Notes: generated from the letters alone by a model not told the origin. DNA of 64,000 bases from Pseudomonas sp. MTM4 (GCF_019355055.1 NZ_CP048411.1:1302001-1366000), one strand, 5' to 3'. Positions 18,817 to 29,424 are shown, counted from the first letter of the stretch. Made by a program: numbers and translations.

Positions 18817-19083
18817 AGGGTCTGTTGCCGTTTCGTCGCGAGCCGCGTTGCTGCGCTAAATGGCGCCAGGCAAGGCGCGGGACGCAGGTAATGATTGTTC
18901 CCTTGCCAAGTCCCGCAACGCCGCATGGCGCCATTTGCCGCGCAACCCATCGGGCCGGGCCTGTTTTTGTGCGAGGCGGCGTTTCTCGTCACCCAATTGG
19001 AATAGCCAAACTACACTCCTCGTGCCTTGCCTCGCGCAAAAACAGGCTCCGGCGCGGCCGCGTACGAAACGGCAACAGACCCT
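18817..19083. repeat. MITE-like palindromic element, long copy
   Basis: A 267-bp element with ends AGGGTCTGTTGCCGTTTCGT and ACGAAACGGCAACAGACCCT, a perfect 20-base inverted repeat. The first ~60 bases match the rear of the short copy at 864-968 read in reverse, and the last ~30 match its front. The interior holds further partial palindromes (CCTGTTTTTGCGCGAGG-like arms). It ends inside the TAG stop codon of malT. No protein is encoded. Confidence 0.8.
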
Positions 19084-21826
19084 ACTCGCCTTGGATCTTG
19101 CTCAACAGGCTGCGCGCCAGCTGCACGGCCTCGTTGCGGTGGGTGATATTGAGCTTCTGATAGAGGCTGCGAATGTGCGTCTTGATGGTGGTCGGCGCCA
19201 CGTTCAGGTGTTCGGCGATCTGCTCGTTGGACTGGCCGGCGTGGATCAGGCTCAGCACCTGCCATTCGCGGCGGGTCAACGGCGAATGACGGATCAGTTC
19301 AGGCACGTCCGGGCGATTAATGATGTCCTGGATGACCGCCTCATCCAGCGTGATGCGGATCGCCCGGCTGAAATCGCGCTGCTGCTGGGCCAACTGGATC
19401 AGCCGATCCGCGCGCTGGGCTTCGAGCTCATCGAGCTGGCGCTCGTGTTGCAGCGCTTTAAGCATGGCGATGATCAGCTTGCCGATGCGCAGGAAGCTGC
19501 CGATGGCCCCGGTGCTGCTGGCCAGTGTCAACGCCTGCTGCAGATGATCCAGCGCCTGCTGACGCTCCTCGCGCAGCCAATGCAGCTGGGCCAGCAGGAT
19601 GTGATTGCGGTTCAGGTCCATGATCAGGCCGTGCTGTTCGGCATCGACCTGCAGCTGCCTGAGGATCGGCAGTGCCCTGTCCGGCTGCTTCAGCGACAGA
19701 TGGGCGCGCGCATGGTTGCGACCGTTGTACTGGGCGAAGTGGTTGAGCCCGCGCTGCAACGCCGGTGCGGTGAGCAGCCATTGCTGGATAGCGGTTTTGT
19801 CCTGGGTCGAATCCCAGTAGCTAAGCATCACCGCGTGCGCGTTGGCCAGCCAGTCGACGTGGTAGTTGTCGTTGGCCAGCATGCTCTGGATCTTGCCGAT
19901 GTAATCGGCGCACGCGCTCTGCTGGCCACGGGCATGGGCGACGCCGGCCAGCAGCGCATAGCACTGCATGAGCCAGCGATCGCCGACGTCTTCGAGAATC
20001 TGGATGCCCTGCAGCGCACACTGCTCCGCGGCGTCCAGATGATGCCATTCGAGCAGCACCTGTCCGCGCACGCGGTAGATGAATTCCATGATCGGCGTGG
20101 CTTGCAGCTCGGCCTGCTCGACGTACTGAATGGCTCGTTCCTGCAGCGAATAGGCCTTCTGCAGATAGCCCTGGGCGATGGCGATTTCCGAGAGCTGACC
20201 GAGGTTCCACACCACCAGATGCGACGCACGAATCTCCCGCGCGCGGCGCTCGGCTTCTTCGTACTGCTTTTGCGCCTGGGGCAGCAGCCCCTGAACGAAA
20301 TGCGCCTCGGCGAGCCCAGATAGCGCCGCCACCCTGGACGTGCGCATGATCAACGGTTCGCACGCCAGCGCTTCACGGGCCAGGGCGATAGCCTGCTGCT
20401 CATCGCCACGGTTCATCGCCACCTGCGCGCGCACGGCATTGAACTCACCAACGATGCGCGCCCAGTCCTCGTCCGAGCAGCTGTGTTGCAACGCCTGCTC
20501 GCTGGCCTTGAACCAGCGCTCGACCTGATCGAACTGATAGGAATTCTGCGATATCCAGGCTTGCAGCAACGTGAACAGCGGCGAGCCGGCGATGACCTGT
20601 TCCGGCAGCGTTTCCAGGCACTGTTGAAGCAGCCCCAACCGCCCCAGGCGGTAGAACTGCCGGCCATGTCGCTCCAGCACCTCACCGACCCGCACCGGGC
20701 AACCCGCCTGCACCGCATGACGCGCCGCCTCTTCCGGCAGGCTCTCGGCCATCAGTGCTTCGGCGGCGCGCAAATGCAGCTCCGACATGCGCTGCGGCTG
20801 GTGCGTGCGCAGCTCGCCCTGGAGGAAGGTCGCGAACAGCGGATGGTAGGCGTACCACTGGCGCAGGCCGTCCTGCGGCAGCAAGAACAGGCCGCCGCGA
20901 TCCAGCTGTTCAAGCATGTCGCGGGCGTTGCTGTTCTGGGTCAGGTGATTGGCCAGGGCGGCGTTGAAGCGGTCCAGCAGACAGGTGGCCTGGAGAAAAT
21001 CGAGCGTCGACGCGCTCAGCCGGTCCATCACCTGCTCGCGCATGTAGTCACGGATATAGGGATGCCCGAGCTGCAGATTCTCCAGGAACAGGTCCATGCC
21101 GCGTCCGGTCTGCACTTCCTGCAAGGCCAGTTGCAGCGCACAGGGCCAGCCGCCGATGCGCCGGTTGAGACGCTCGACCTGCTCGCGGTTGACCGTTACT
21201 GGCAAGCCCAACCCAAGCAGCGCTTCCACCTCGTCGGTCTCGAACGCAAGATGCTGCACATCCACGATGAGCAGTTGGTGTTTCACACGCAGATCGGCCA
21301 CGCCCAGTTCGGGCAGGCCGCGACTGCACACCAGCAGCGTTATCCACGCCGGCATGTTGCGCAGAAAAAATCGCAGGGCCGCGATGACTTCGGCGTTGTG
21401 CAGCGTCTCGAAGTCGTCCAATACCAACAGCAACGGTTCGTGCTCGCCCGGCAGCTCTGCCAGCAAGTGTGTGAGCAGGGTGTCGAAGACTTCCCGTCCC
21501 TGCTCGGCCAACAACAGGCTGCGCGGACATCCGTGCTCCAGCTGCGCATCGATCACTTGCAGCAGATAGCGGCCGAGCTGAAGCGGATCGTTGTCGCCGG
21601 GGTGCAGCTGCAGCCAGGCGACTCGTCCTTCGAAGGCGAGCGCCCACTGACACGCCAGAGTGGTTTTGCCAAACCCGCTGGGTGCCTGCAATACCGCCAG
21701 ACGCACCTCGCCCAAATGGTGAAACCACTCATCCAGTCTTGGCCGCGCCAGCAGCCCGCGCGGCATCGGCGGCATCTTCATTTTTGCGGGTATCAGTGGC
21801 AGCGGAGCAGGCATTGCGGCATTCAT
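19082..21826 (-). CDS. malT: Maltose regulon activator MalT
   Basis: A 914-residue STAND-family transcription activator that in E. coli needs ATP and maltotriose. Residues 48-56 are Walker A (APSGFGKTT) and LLLVLDDFE is Walker B. A long tetratricopeptide-like sensor region follows (residues ~430-800). The C-terminus is a LuxR-type helix-turn-helix, LTRREWQVLSLIHAGQSNEQ and TTIKTHIRSLYQKL. ATG 21826 is preceded by GAGGGAGA; a GTG eight codons earlier is less likely. It runs with malG upstream but is separated by a palindromic element. Long open frames opposite it are compositional shadows. Confidence 0.96.
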   Translation of the reverse strand: MNAAMPAPLPLIPAKMKMPPMPRGLLARPRLDEWFHHLGEVRLAVLQAPSGFGKTTLACQWALAFEGRVAWLQLHPGDNDPLQLGRYLLQVIDAQLEHGCPRSLLLAEQGREVFDTLLTHLLAELPGEHEPLLLVLDDFETLHNAEVIAALRFFLRNMPAWITLLVCSRGLPELGVADLRVKHQLLIVDVQHLAFETDEVEALLGLGLPVTVNREQVERLNRRIGGWPCALQLALQEVQTGRGMDLFLENLQLGHPYIRDYMREQVMDRLSASTLDFLQATCLLDRFNAALANHLTQNSNARDMLEQLDRGGLFLLPQDGLRQWYAYHPLFATFLQGELRTHQPQRMSELHLRAAEALMAESLPEEAARHAVQAGCPVRVGEVLERHGRQFYRLGRLGLLQQCLETLPEQVIAGSPLFTLLQAWISQNSYQFDQVERWFKASEQALQHSCSDEDWARIVGEFNAVRAQVAMNRGDEQQAIALAREALACEPLIMRTSRVAALSGLAEAHFVQGLLPQAQKQYEEAERRAREIRASHLVVWNLGQLSEIAIAQGYLQKAYSLQERAIQYVEQAELQATPIMEFIYRVRGQVLLEWHHLDAAEQCALQGIQILEDVGDRWLMQCYALLAGVAHARGQQSACADYIGKIQSMLANDNYHVDWLANAHAVMLSYWDSTQDKTAIQQWLLTAPALQRGLNHFAQYNGRNHARAHLSLKQPDRALPILRQLQVDAEQHGLIMDLNRNHILLAQLHWLREERQQALDHLQQALTLASSTGAIGSFLRIGKLIIAMLKALQHERQLDELEAQRADRLIQLAQQQRDFSRAIRITLDEAVIQDIINRPDVPELIRHSPLTRREWQVLSLIHAGQSNEQIAEHLNVAPTTIKTHIRSLYQKLNITHRNEAVQLARSLLSKIQGE

Positions 21827-21880
21827 ATCGTCTCCCTCGATTCCGTTCACTGTTGCGCGCTAAAACGGGAACAGGCCCTG

Positions 21881-22022
21881 GCAGGCCGTTGAAAAACTAC
21901 CTGCGTTGGCAATACGGCGTTAAAAACAGCCTCAGAATGCTCATTTAGTACACCTAAACTCCGCTTCTTCGGCTGTTTTTGCCTTGTCTTGCCTGCCTCG
22001 CCTACGTTTTTCAACGGCCTGC
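21881..22022. repeat. Palindromic element between malG and malT
   Basis: A 142-bp near-complete palindrome. The outer arms GCAGGCCGTTGAAAAAC (21881-21897) and GTTTTTCAACGGCCTGC (22006-22022) are perfect inverse repeats. Inside, AAAAACAGCC (21922-21931) pairs with GGCTGTTTTT (21971-21980). The outer base coincides with the last base of the malG TAG stop. As RNA it would form a long hairpin downstream of malEFG. Unlike the AGGGTCTG family in sequence. Confidence 0.8.
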
Positions 22023-22912
22023 TACCCTTTCACTCCGCCCGCCGTCAGCCCGCCAACGATCCACTTCTGGCAGTAGAGGAACACCGCGGTAATCGGCAGC
22101 CCGGACAGCACTGCCGCCGCGGCGAAGTCGCCCCACAGGTAATTCTGCGGATACAGGTACTGCTGCGCACCGACAGCCAGGGTGAGCTTGTCCACGTCCA
22201 TCAGCAGCACCGATGCGATCGGGTATTCGGTCACGCTGGTGATGAACGAGAGGATGAACACCACCGCGAGAATCGGCACGCTCATGGGCAGCAGGATATG
22301 AAAGAACGCTTGCCAGGTCGTCGCGCCATCGACGATGGCCGCCTCCTCCAGCGAGCCATCGATGCTTTCGAAGTAACCCTTGATGGTCCAGATGTGCAGC
22401 GCCATGCCGCCCAGCGAAGCGACGATCACCGCGCCATGGCTATTCACCCCGAGCCAGCTGACGTGCTGGCCGAGCTGGTCGAACAACGCATAAATGGCCA
22501 CCAGTGACAGTACCGGCGGGAACATCTGGAAAATCAACATGCCCTTGAGAATCGGCGCCTTGCCGCTGAAGCGCATGCGCGCGAAGGCGTAGGCGCTGGT
22601 GGTCGAAAGCATGAGGATCAGCACCGAGCTGATCAACGCGATCTTCACCGAATTCCACAGCCACAACAGCACCGGGAACGGCGGATTGGTCACCGTACCG
22701 TCCGCGTGGGTGTAGGGAATGCCCAGCGCCAGCGACCAATGCTCGAGCGTCGGGTTGTCCGGAAACAGGCTGCCGGTGGCGAAGTTGCCTTCACGGAAGG
22801 AGATCGACACCACCATCAGCAGCGGGAACACGATCAGCGCGATGAAGCCGAGCAGCGCGGCGTGCGTCAGCCAGAGGCGGTACTTGACGGATTTAGGTTG
22901 AACCATGGCCAT
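22022..22912 (-). CDS. malG: Maltodextrin ABC transporter permease MalG
   Basis: A 296-residue inner-membrane permease with six helices, the usual MalG length. The EAA loop that contacts MalK is [20 protein letters not shown]. The N-terminus [20 protein letters not shown] and the C-terminus [15 protein letters not shown] match the family, including the C-terminal tail that enters the MalK dimer. ATG 22912 follows AAGGAGA. Third gene of malEFG, but a palindromic element fills the 194-base gap after malF. The stop codon abuts another palindromic element. Confidence 0.95.
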   Translation of the reverse strand: MAMVQPKSVKYRLWLTHAALLGFIALIVFPLLMVVSISFREGNFATGSLFPDNPTLEHWSLALGIPYTHADGTVTNPPFPVLLWLWNSVKIALISSVLILMLSTTSAYAFARMRFSGKAPILKGMLIFQMFPPVLSLVAIYALFDQLGQHVSWLGVNSHGAVIVASLGGMALHIWTIKGYFESIDGSLEEAAIVDGATTWQAFFHILLPMSVPILAVVFILSFITSVTEYPIASVLLMDVDKLTLAVGAQQYLYPQNYLWGDFAAAAVLSGLPITAVFLYCQKWIVGGLTAGGVKG

Positions 22913-22926
22913 GTCCGGGTCTCCTT

Positions 22927-23107
22927 AAAGTTTGCGAAAACTGCGAGCGCCGTCGCGAGGTTGTCTCAACGAGTTCGCGGCAACGCGCGTTACGCAAAAA
23001 ACGGGGGAGTTGGGCGATTCCAAATGACGCCGTTTTTTGCGTGGCGCAACGTCAGCAGCGGACACGTGGAGGCGGCCGCAGTAGGCGAGAGCGTTTTTGC
23101 GAACTTT
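22927..23107. repeat. Palindromic element in the malF-malG gap
   Basis: The outer arms AAAGTTTGCGAAAAC (from 22927) and GTTTTTGCGAACTTT (to 23107) are imperfect inverse repeats. Inside, ACGCAAAAAACGG (22992-23004) pairs perfectly with CCGTTTTTTGCGT (23030-23042). Its outer base is part of the malF TGA stop. It occupies almost the whole gap within the operon. Confidence 0.75.
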
Positions 23108-24669
23108 CATACTTTCACTTTCGAGAGTTTCAGATTCAGCCAGGCCATGGCGCCGACAACGATGAAGATCAGCGTGGCGATGGCTGCGGCCAAGGCAAAG
23201 TTCTGCCCCGAATCTTGGAAGGCGATGCGGTAGGTGTAGCTAACCAGCAGGTCGGTGGTCCCGGCCGGCGTGGTCGCGCCAATGATGTCCGGTCCGCCAC
23301 GCGTGAGCAGCGTGATCAGCACGAAATTATTGAAATTGAAGGCAAAGCTGGCGATCAGCAGCGGCGCCAAGGGTTTGATCAGTAGCGGCAGCGTGATCTT
23401 CAGCAGGTTATCCAGCGGCGTTGCGCCATCCATCGCCGAGGCTTCGTAGAGGTCACGCGGAATTGCCTGCAGCAGCCCCATGCACAGCAGCAGCATGTAG
23501 GGGTAACCGAGCCAGGTGTTGACGATCAGGATCATGCTGCGCGCCAGGGCCGGGTCGCTGAACCAGTCCGGGCGGATGCCGAACAGGCTGTTGAGCAGCA
23601 GGTTGATCTCACCGAAGTTCTGATTGAACAGCCCGCGGAACACCAGTATTGAGATGAATGCCGGTATCGCGTACGGCAGGATCAGCATGACCCGGTAGAA
23701 CGGCTTGCCACGCACCATGTCCCATTGCAGCAGGTTCGCCAGCACCAGGCCCACGGCCAGCGTGAAGACCACCGTCAGCGCAGCGAAGCACACCGTCCAC
23801 ACGAATATCTGCAGGAATGGCTGACGGATGCTCGGGTCGGTCAGTACCTTGGCGAAGTTGTCGAAGCCGGCAAACACGGTGAAGCCCGGCGCCAGCGCCT
23901 TGCCGGCGCTGTCGATGTAGAACCCAATATCAAGGTCTGGCGTCAGGCGCTCGTCGGTCTGGTTGTTGATCAGCACACCATCTTCACCTTCGCGGTAGAG
24001 CGGCTCCACCGCCGCCACTTCACGCAGGCCATAGAGACGTAGCAGATGACCGTCCGGGCCGCGCATCACCCGCTGCTGCAACTGATCACGGCGCTGGATG
24101 ACGTCGCGCAACGGCAGTGCCTCGCCAAGGTCGTTGACCTCTTCGGCCCGCTGCATTGCCAGCGGCTCCTCGGCATTCGGCTCGCCCGTCAGCGGCTCGC
24201 TGACGAACACACCCTGCTCACCCTTGTCGACGCGCAAACGTTCACCGTCCGGGCTCGTGTGCAGGCTGAACCGGTAACGTTCGCCGGCGAGGTAGGTCTG
24301 GTTCAGGTGGTACTGCTGCACCTGTTTCTGGCTAAGCAAGTTGCTGCCACTGTAGTTGGTGAAGCCGATGCCCACCGTGTACAGCAATGGAAAGATGACG
24401 AACACCAGCATCCCCGCCACCGCCGGGTAGATGTAGCGGTGGGCATAGGTACGCCGGTTGATGAAGACGTAGCTGGCCAGCCCGGTAACGACCAGGCCGA
24501 GCAGCGCGAATGCCATTTGCCCCTGGGCATAGAGCGCCACGACAAGATACAGCGCGAAGGCATTGAAGGTGAGCCAGACCAGCCAGCGCAACCCGGCCTT
24601 CAGCGAGGGGTGAAGCGTCTTGGTACGGGTGTTCATGGCAGGGCTAGGCAACTCAGCGAGGGCATTCAC
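23107..24669 (-). CDS. malF: Maltodextrin ABC transporter permease MalF
   Basis: A 520-residue permease with eight predicted membrane helices. It carries the large periplasmic P2 loop (residues ~85-285) typical of MalF, which docks MalE, and the EAA loop LYEASAMDGATPLDNLLKI. FVLITLLTRGGPDIIGATTPAGTTDLLVSYTYRIAF is the usual C-terminal region (cited in part: GGPDIIGATTPAGTTDLL). The start is taken as GTG 24669, which has AAAGG about 11 bases upstream; ATG 24636 lacks a ribosome-binding site. It lies 63 bases after malE with a hairpin in the gap. Confidence 0.94.
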   Translation of the reverse strand: MNALAELPSPAMNTRTKTLHPSLKAGLRWLVWLTFNAFALYLVVALYAQGQMAFALLGLVVTGLASYVFINRRTYAHRYIYPAVAGMLVFVIFPLLYTVGIGFTNYSGSNLLSQKQVQQYHLNQTYLAGERYRFSLHTSPDGERLRVDKGEQGVFVSEPLTGEPNAEEPLAMQRAEEVNDLGEALPLRDVIQRRDQLQQRVMRGPDGHLLRLYGLREVAAVEPLYREGEDGVLINNQTDERLTPDLDIGFYIDSAGKALAPGFTVFAGFDNFAKVLTDPSIRQPFLQIFVWTVCFAALTVVFTLAVGLVLANLLQWDMVRGKPFYRVMLILPYAIPAFISILVFRGLFNQNFGEINLLLNSLFGIRPDWFSDPALARSMILIVNTWLGYPYMLLLCMGLLQAIPRDLYEASAMDGATPLDNLLKITLPLLIKPLAPLLIASFAFNFNNFVLITLLTRGGPDIIGATTPAGTTDLLVSYTYRIAFQDSGQNFALAAAIATLIFIVVGAMAWLNLKLSKVKV

Positions 24670-24700
24670 AACGGGGAACCTTTCTAACCTGAGAATAGAT

Positions 24701-24726
24701 CACCGGCCGCGCCATGGCGGCCGGTG
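24701..24726 (-). terminator. Hairpin between malE and malF (attenuator or mRNA stabiliser)
   Basis: CACCGGCCGC (24701-24710) and GCGGCCGGTG (24717-24726) form a perfect 10-base stem just after the malE stop, without a T tract. Such hairpins lower expression of permeases relative to the binding protein. Confidence 0.65.
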
Positions 24727-24732
24727 ACGGTT

Positions 24733-25920
<1,188 letters not shown>

Positions 25921-26014
25921 GCTTTGTTTCCTCGTGGCTTCTTATTGTTGATCCCACATCTGCAGCCCTCGGGCATTTGCAGTTCCTGAATACTCGACCA
26001 GCCTCCTCGTGCGC

Positions 26015-26060
26015 ACATCCTCCCCGGCGTAGTCAGCGAGGGCGTAGAGATGGGGCGTAG
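26015..26060 (-). promoter_or_regulatory. Putative MalT operator of malEFG (malE/malS divergent region)
   Basis: On the minus strand GGGGAGGATGT occupies 26025-26015. CTACGCC occurs three times upstream, at 26032-26026, 26047-26041 and 26060-26054; the outermost is exactly 29 bases from GGGAGG. AGTATT about 20 bases downstream of the box could be a -10. Divergent malS may use the same region, but no copy in its own orientation was found. Confidence 0.65.
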
Positions 26061-26171
26061 ATGAGCCGGCTGCGCCATGAAAAATTCCGCCTGCAAAAAC
26101 CGGTATTACGCCTGCACTTCGCTGACAGCAGGGTGTTAAATGCAGCGAAAACAACAAAACGGATCGATACC

Positions 26172-28253
26172 ATGCACCGCCGGACGTCTGTTTGTCACTT
26201 GGCCTTTGGCCTCGCTCTTCCCGCTCAGCTCGTGCTGGCCGAACCGACCCTCACCGCTCGCATCGGCGACGAACCGCTTCACCTACGCTGGAGCGAAATG
26301 CAACCGGAGCGCTACAGCACCGAGCTGGCGCTGCCCGCCGGCGAACTCGAGCTGGGCGCGCCCGACGCCGATAACACGCAGCCATTGGCGCTCTACCGCA
26401 AGCAGCCGCTGGGCAAAGACAGCGCGTATCGCTTCAACGTTCCGGCGGCCGGCAATTACCGCCTGATTGCCGACATCGGCGAAGACGCCAGCCTGCGTCT
26501 GCTACCGATCAAGGAGGCCGAACCGTCAGAACCCTCCATTGCCTGCCCGGTCTGGCGCGGCGGGCCAGTAACGATCAGCGTCGGTGACGTCTTCGCAGAG
26601 GGCGAACGGGTGCGCGACGCCTACGGCGGCCAGACGACCGAGGTCCGAGGTGGACGCGTTACGCTGACGCCCGCCGCCGGCAGCGACGGCCTGCTCTTGC
26701 TGGAAGCCGTCGAAGCCCCCGCGACCGCTGCTCACGACTGGCGCAACGCAACCGTCTATTTCGTCGTCACCGACCGCTTCGCCAATGGCGACCCAACCAA
26801 CGACAACAGCTACGGCCGCCAGCCCGACGGTAAAAATGAAATCGGCACCTTCCACGGCGGTGACCTGAAAGGCTTGACCGGCAAGCTGGACTACCTCGCC
26901 GAGCTGGGTGTCAGTGCCGTCTGGATCACCGCGCCGTACGAACAGATCCACGGCTGGGTCGGCGGCGGCGATAACGGCGATTTTCGCCATTACGGTTACC
27001 ACGGATATTACGCGCTCGACTTCACCGAACTGGACGCCAACATGGGCAGCGAAGCCGACCTGCGCGAGCTGATGACCGAGGCCCACGCGCGCGGGATTCG
27101 TGTGCTGTTCGACGTCGTGATGAACCACCCCGGCTATTCGACTTTGGCGGACATGCAAACCTTCGGCTTCGGCGGGCTGCGTGACGGTATGGCGCAGTAC
27201 CTGCCCGAACGCTGGGCAGACTGGCAGCCCGAGCCTTACGAGAATCTGCACGCTTACCACAACCTGGTCGACTACCAGCACCCGGACTGGGTCCGTTGGT
27301 GGGGAAAGGAGTGGGTACGTGCAGGCCTCGGCGATTACGACCAGCCGCCGAGCGCGGTGGTCGATCCGGTCAAGGGCTCGCTGAGCTTTCTGCCCGACTT
27401 CAAGACCGAGAGCGATCAGCCCGTCGGCTTGCCGGCTTTCCTGCAGCACAAGCAACCGACCGGCGCGACGGCCCGCGAAGGCTACCGGGTGCGCGACTAC
27501 CTGATCGAATGGCTCACAGACTGGGTGCGTGAATATGGAGTCGACGGCTTTCGCGTCGACACGGTGAAGCATGTCGAACCCAATGCCTGGGCCGAGCTGC
27601 GTAAGGCGGCCGACCGCGCCCGTGCCGACTGGTCGGCCGCGAACCCGGACGACCCCTTCGCCGGCACGCCGTTCTGGATGGTCGGCGAAGTATTCGGTCA
27701 CGGGCCGGAGACCAGTATGTACCGCGAAAACGGCTTCGATGCGCTGATCAACTTCGCCTTCCAGACCGAGGCGGCACCGGCGGCCAGCGAATGCCTGACC
27801 AAGGCCGAGCCGACCTATGCCGATTACGCCCGGTTGCTGGCCGAGCATCCCGAGCACAACTTCATGAGCTACGCCTCGTCGCACGATACCGCGCTGTTCT
27901 TTCAGCAAACCGGCGAAAGCCTGGGCAAGCAGCGCGGTTTGGCCAACGCCTTGCTGCTTGCACCCGGCGCGGTGCAGATCTTCTATGGCGACGAGACGGC
28001 CAGGCCGTTCGGCCCGACGGGTTCGGACCCCTTCCAGGGCACGCGCTCGTCGATGAACTGGGCAGAACAATCGCAACCGGAAATCAGCGAGCTGCTTCGC
28101 CATTGGCGCGTGCTCGGCCAGTTTCGCGCGCGGCATCCGGCTATCGGCGCCGGGCGGCACGAGCGGTTGCCCGGTCAGCCCTATGCGTTTTCTCGAACCC
28201 TGAGTGACGACCGCGTGATCGTAGTGCAGGCCGGGGCTTCGGCCGACCAGTGA
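26172..28253 (+). CDS. malS: Periplasmic alpha-amylase MalS
   Basis: A 693-residue GH13 alpha-amylase that shortens maltodextrins in the periplasm. A signal peptide ends at LVLA (residue ~24). An N-terminal carbohydrate-associated region runs to ~190. The catalytic domain has YFVVTDRFANGDPTNDNSYG, nucleophile Asp in GVDGFRVDTVKH, acid/base Glu in WMVGEVFGHG and Asp in YASSHDT. EQIHGWVGGGDNGDFRHYGY and FYGDETARPFGPTGSDP are near-identical, from memory, to E. coli MalS. ATG 26172 is chosen for the signal peptide; the frame can be extended to ATG 26061 but that would overlap the operator region. Confidence 0.95.
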   Translation: MHRRTSVCHLAFGLALPAQLVLAEPTLTARIGDEPLHLRWSEMQPERYSTELALPAGELELGAPDADNTQPLALYRKQPLGKDSAYRFNVPAAGNYRLIADIGEDASLRLLPIKEAEPSEPSIACPVWRGGPVTISVGDVFAEGERVRDAYGGQTTEVRGGRVTLTPAAGSDGLLLLEAVEAPATAAHDWRNATVYFVVTDRFANGDPTNDNSYGRQPDGKNEIGTFHGGDLKGLTGKLDYLAELGVSAVWITAPYEQIHGWVGGGDNGDFRHYGYHGYYALDFTELDANMGSEADLRELMTEAHARGIRVLFDVVMNHPGYSTLADMQTFGFGGLRDGMAQYLPERWADWQPEPYENLHAYHNLVDYQHPDWVRWWGKEWVRAGLGDYDQPPSAVVDPVKGSLSFLPDFKTESDQPVGLPAFLQHKQPTGATAREGYRVRDYLIEWLTDWVREYGVDGFRVDTVKHVEPNAWAELRKAADRARADWSAANPDDPFAGTPFWMVGEVFGHGPETSMYRENGFDALINFAFQTEAAPAASECLTKAEPTYADYARLLAEHPEHNFMSYASSHDTALFFQQTGESLGKQRGLANALLLAPGAVQIFYGDETARPFGPTGSDPFQGTRSSMNWAEQSQPEISELLRHWRVLGQFRARHPAIGAGRHERLPGQPYAFSRTLSDDRVIVVQAGASADQ

Positions 28254-28317
28254 ATTGGCCGCAAGCCTTCGTCTATCCACAGAACGCGCTCGAAGCGCCA
28301 CATGCCGGAACGTTCAG

Positions 28318-29424
28318 ATGAATGCAACCTTGAATACGCGACAGAAGGCCCAGCTGGCCTTCATCGCGAGCGGTGCCGAGCTGGAAGTCGGGCGGCCCGA
28401 AGATTGCCCGCTGCCACTCTCAACCCTGGCGATGACCGACGGCAGCCAAGCCTACGTCAGCCGCGAGTTGTCCGGCGGTCTCACCGCACACGTCTATCGG
28501 GTCGAGGCGCGAGGCCAGAGCTGGACGCTCAAACGCGCCCGCGAGCGTTGCCTGGTGCAGAACGCCGACGGCCAGACCTCTTTTCTCAACGAGGTGCAGC
28601 GGCGGGCCGACCTCCAGGCGCTGAAGGTACGCCACGAGCTGGCCGAACGCCTGAGCGGAATCGTCGACACCTGTTATGCAAACTTCCGCCGTGGGGTGCT
28701 GCTGTCGCCCTGGATAGAGGGCGAGCAGGTCACCGATTGGAGCGAGACGCGGCTGATCGACCTATTCGATACCGTCATCACCCTCGCCTCGCAGGGCCTG
28801 TTCGAATGGGACTTATGTCCAGGCAATGTGCTGGATGATGGCCGGATCCGCCTGTTCGACTTCGGCTACCTGTACCGCTTCGATCCGCTGCGCGAATTCA
28901 ACAGCGATGGCCTCGCCTCGCCGGGCTTTCATCCGGTCGAGCGCTTCGAAACGCGGCAGTTTTTCGCATGGCTGCTGGGACAGGAGCAGGCCGGTGAGAA
29001 CCGCGCGCTGGCTGCCTTCCGCCTGGAGAAATCGATCGCGTTAGACCGTTATCAGCGCTGGCACAGCGAACTGGCGAGGCAAGGTGCGAGTGCGGCCGTA
29101 CTGGATCGGCTCAGCGAAGTCATCCGCACCTGGCAAACGGCACTCAGCGGCTCGGCCGAGGCACTTTATTTGCGCGAAGCCTGGCGTTCGCACCGCCTCG
29201 ATCTTGCCGACGATCTCGACGGCCAGACCTGCACGCCGCTCACGCTGCAACGGCTCGCCTGGCTCAAAGATATTGCCGCTACTCGCTACGCCGATCTCGT
29301 CGCCTGCGGCGCGTTGGCGATCGAGCGGGCCGAAGGACGCGACGATCTGCTGGATCAGCTTGACCGCGCCGAAGCGCAAGCCGTCGGCTGGCAGGTGCCA
29401 CGCGCTAGGCCAGCCGGTCTGTAG
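28318..29424 (+). CDS. Protein-kinase-like/aminoglycoside-phosphotransferase-fold protein
   Basis: A 368-residue cytoplasmic protein with a minimal kinase-like core. Lys72 in SWTLKRAR is the likely ATP lysine, the catalytic loop is WDLCPGNVL (Asp165, Asn170) in place of the usual HGDxxxxN, and LFDFGY supplies the metal-binding Asp181. The C-terminal third is helical and unassigned. GGAA lies 9 bases before ATG 28318; the frame also opens at TTG 28255, two bases after the malS stop. It is probably co-transcribed with malS, which hints at a sugar or regulatory substrate, but none can be assigned. Too short for the Mak maltokinase family. Confidence 0.6.
   Translation: MNATLNTRQKAQLAFIASGAELEVGRPEDCPLPLSTLAMTDGSQAYVSRELSGGLTAHVYRVEARGQSWTLKRARERCLVQNADGQTSFLNEVQRRADLQALKVRHELAERLSGIVDTCYANFRRGVLLSPWIEGEQVTDWSETRLIDLFDTVITLASQGLFEWDLCPGNVLDDGRIRLFDFGYLYRFDPLREFNSDGLASPGFHPVERFETRQFFAWLLGQEQAGENRALAAFRLEKSIALDRYQRWHSELARQGASAAVLDRLSEVIRTWQTALSGSAEALYLREAWRSHRLDLADDLDGQTCTPLTLQRLAWLKDIAATRYADLVACGALAIERAEGRDDLLDQLDRAEAQAVGWQVPRARPAGL

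Noticed and set aside
26106..26141. TTACGCC upstream of malS as a sixth copy of the two-part motif
   Set aside because: No GGGAGG lies 29 bases downstream; malS control is therefore left open.
26061..26171. Upstream extension of malS to ATG 26061
   Set aside because: It would overlap the CTACGCC operator and place 37 unrelated residues before the signal peptide; ATG 26172 starts a normal signal sequence.
26526..28301. Long open frame (591 codons) on the strand opposite malS
   Set aside because: It mirrors the malS codons in a high-GC genome, has no ribosome-binding site and an Arg/Ala/Val-rich product with no domain; the same holds for long frames opposite malT (20483-21892) and the sensor kinase (42211-43941).
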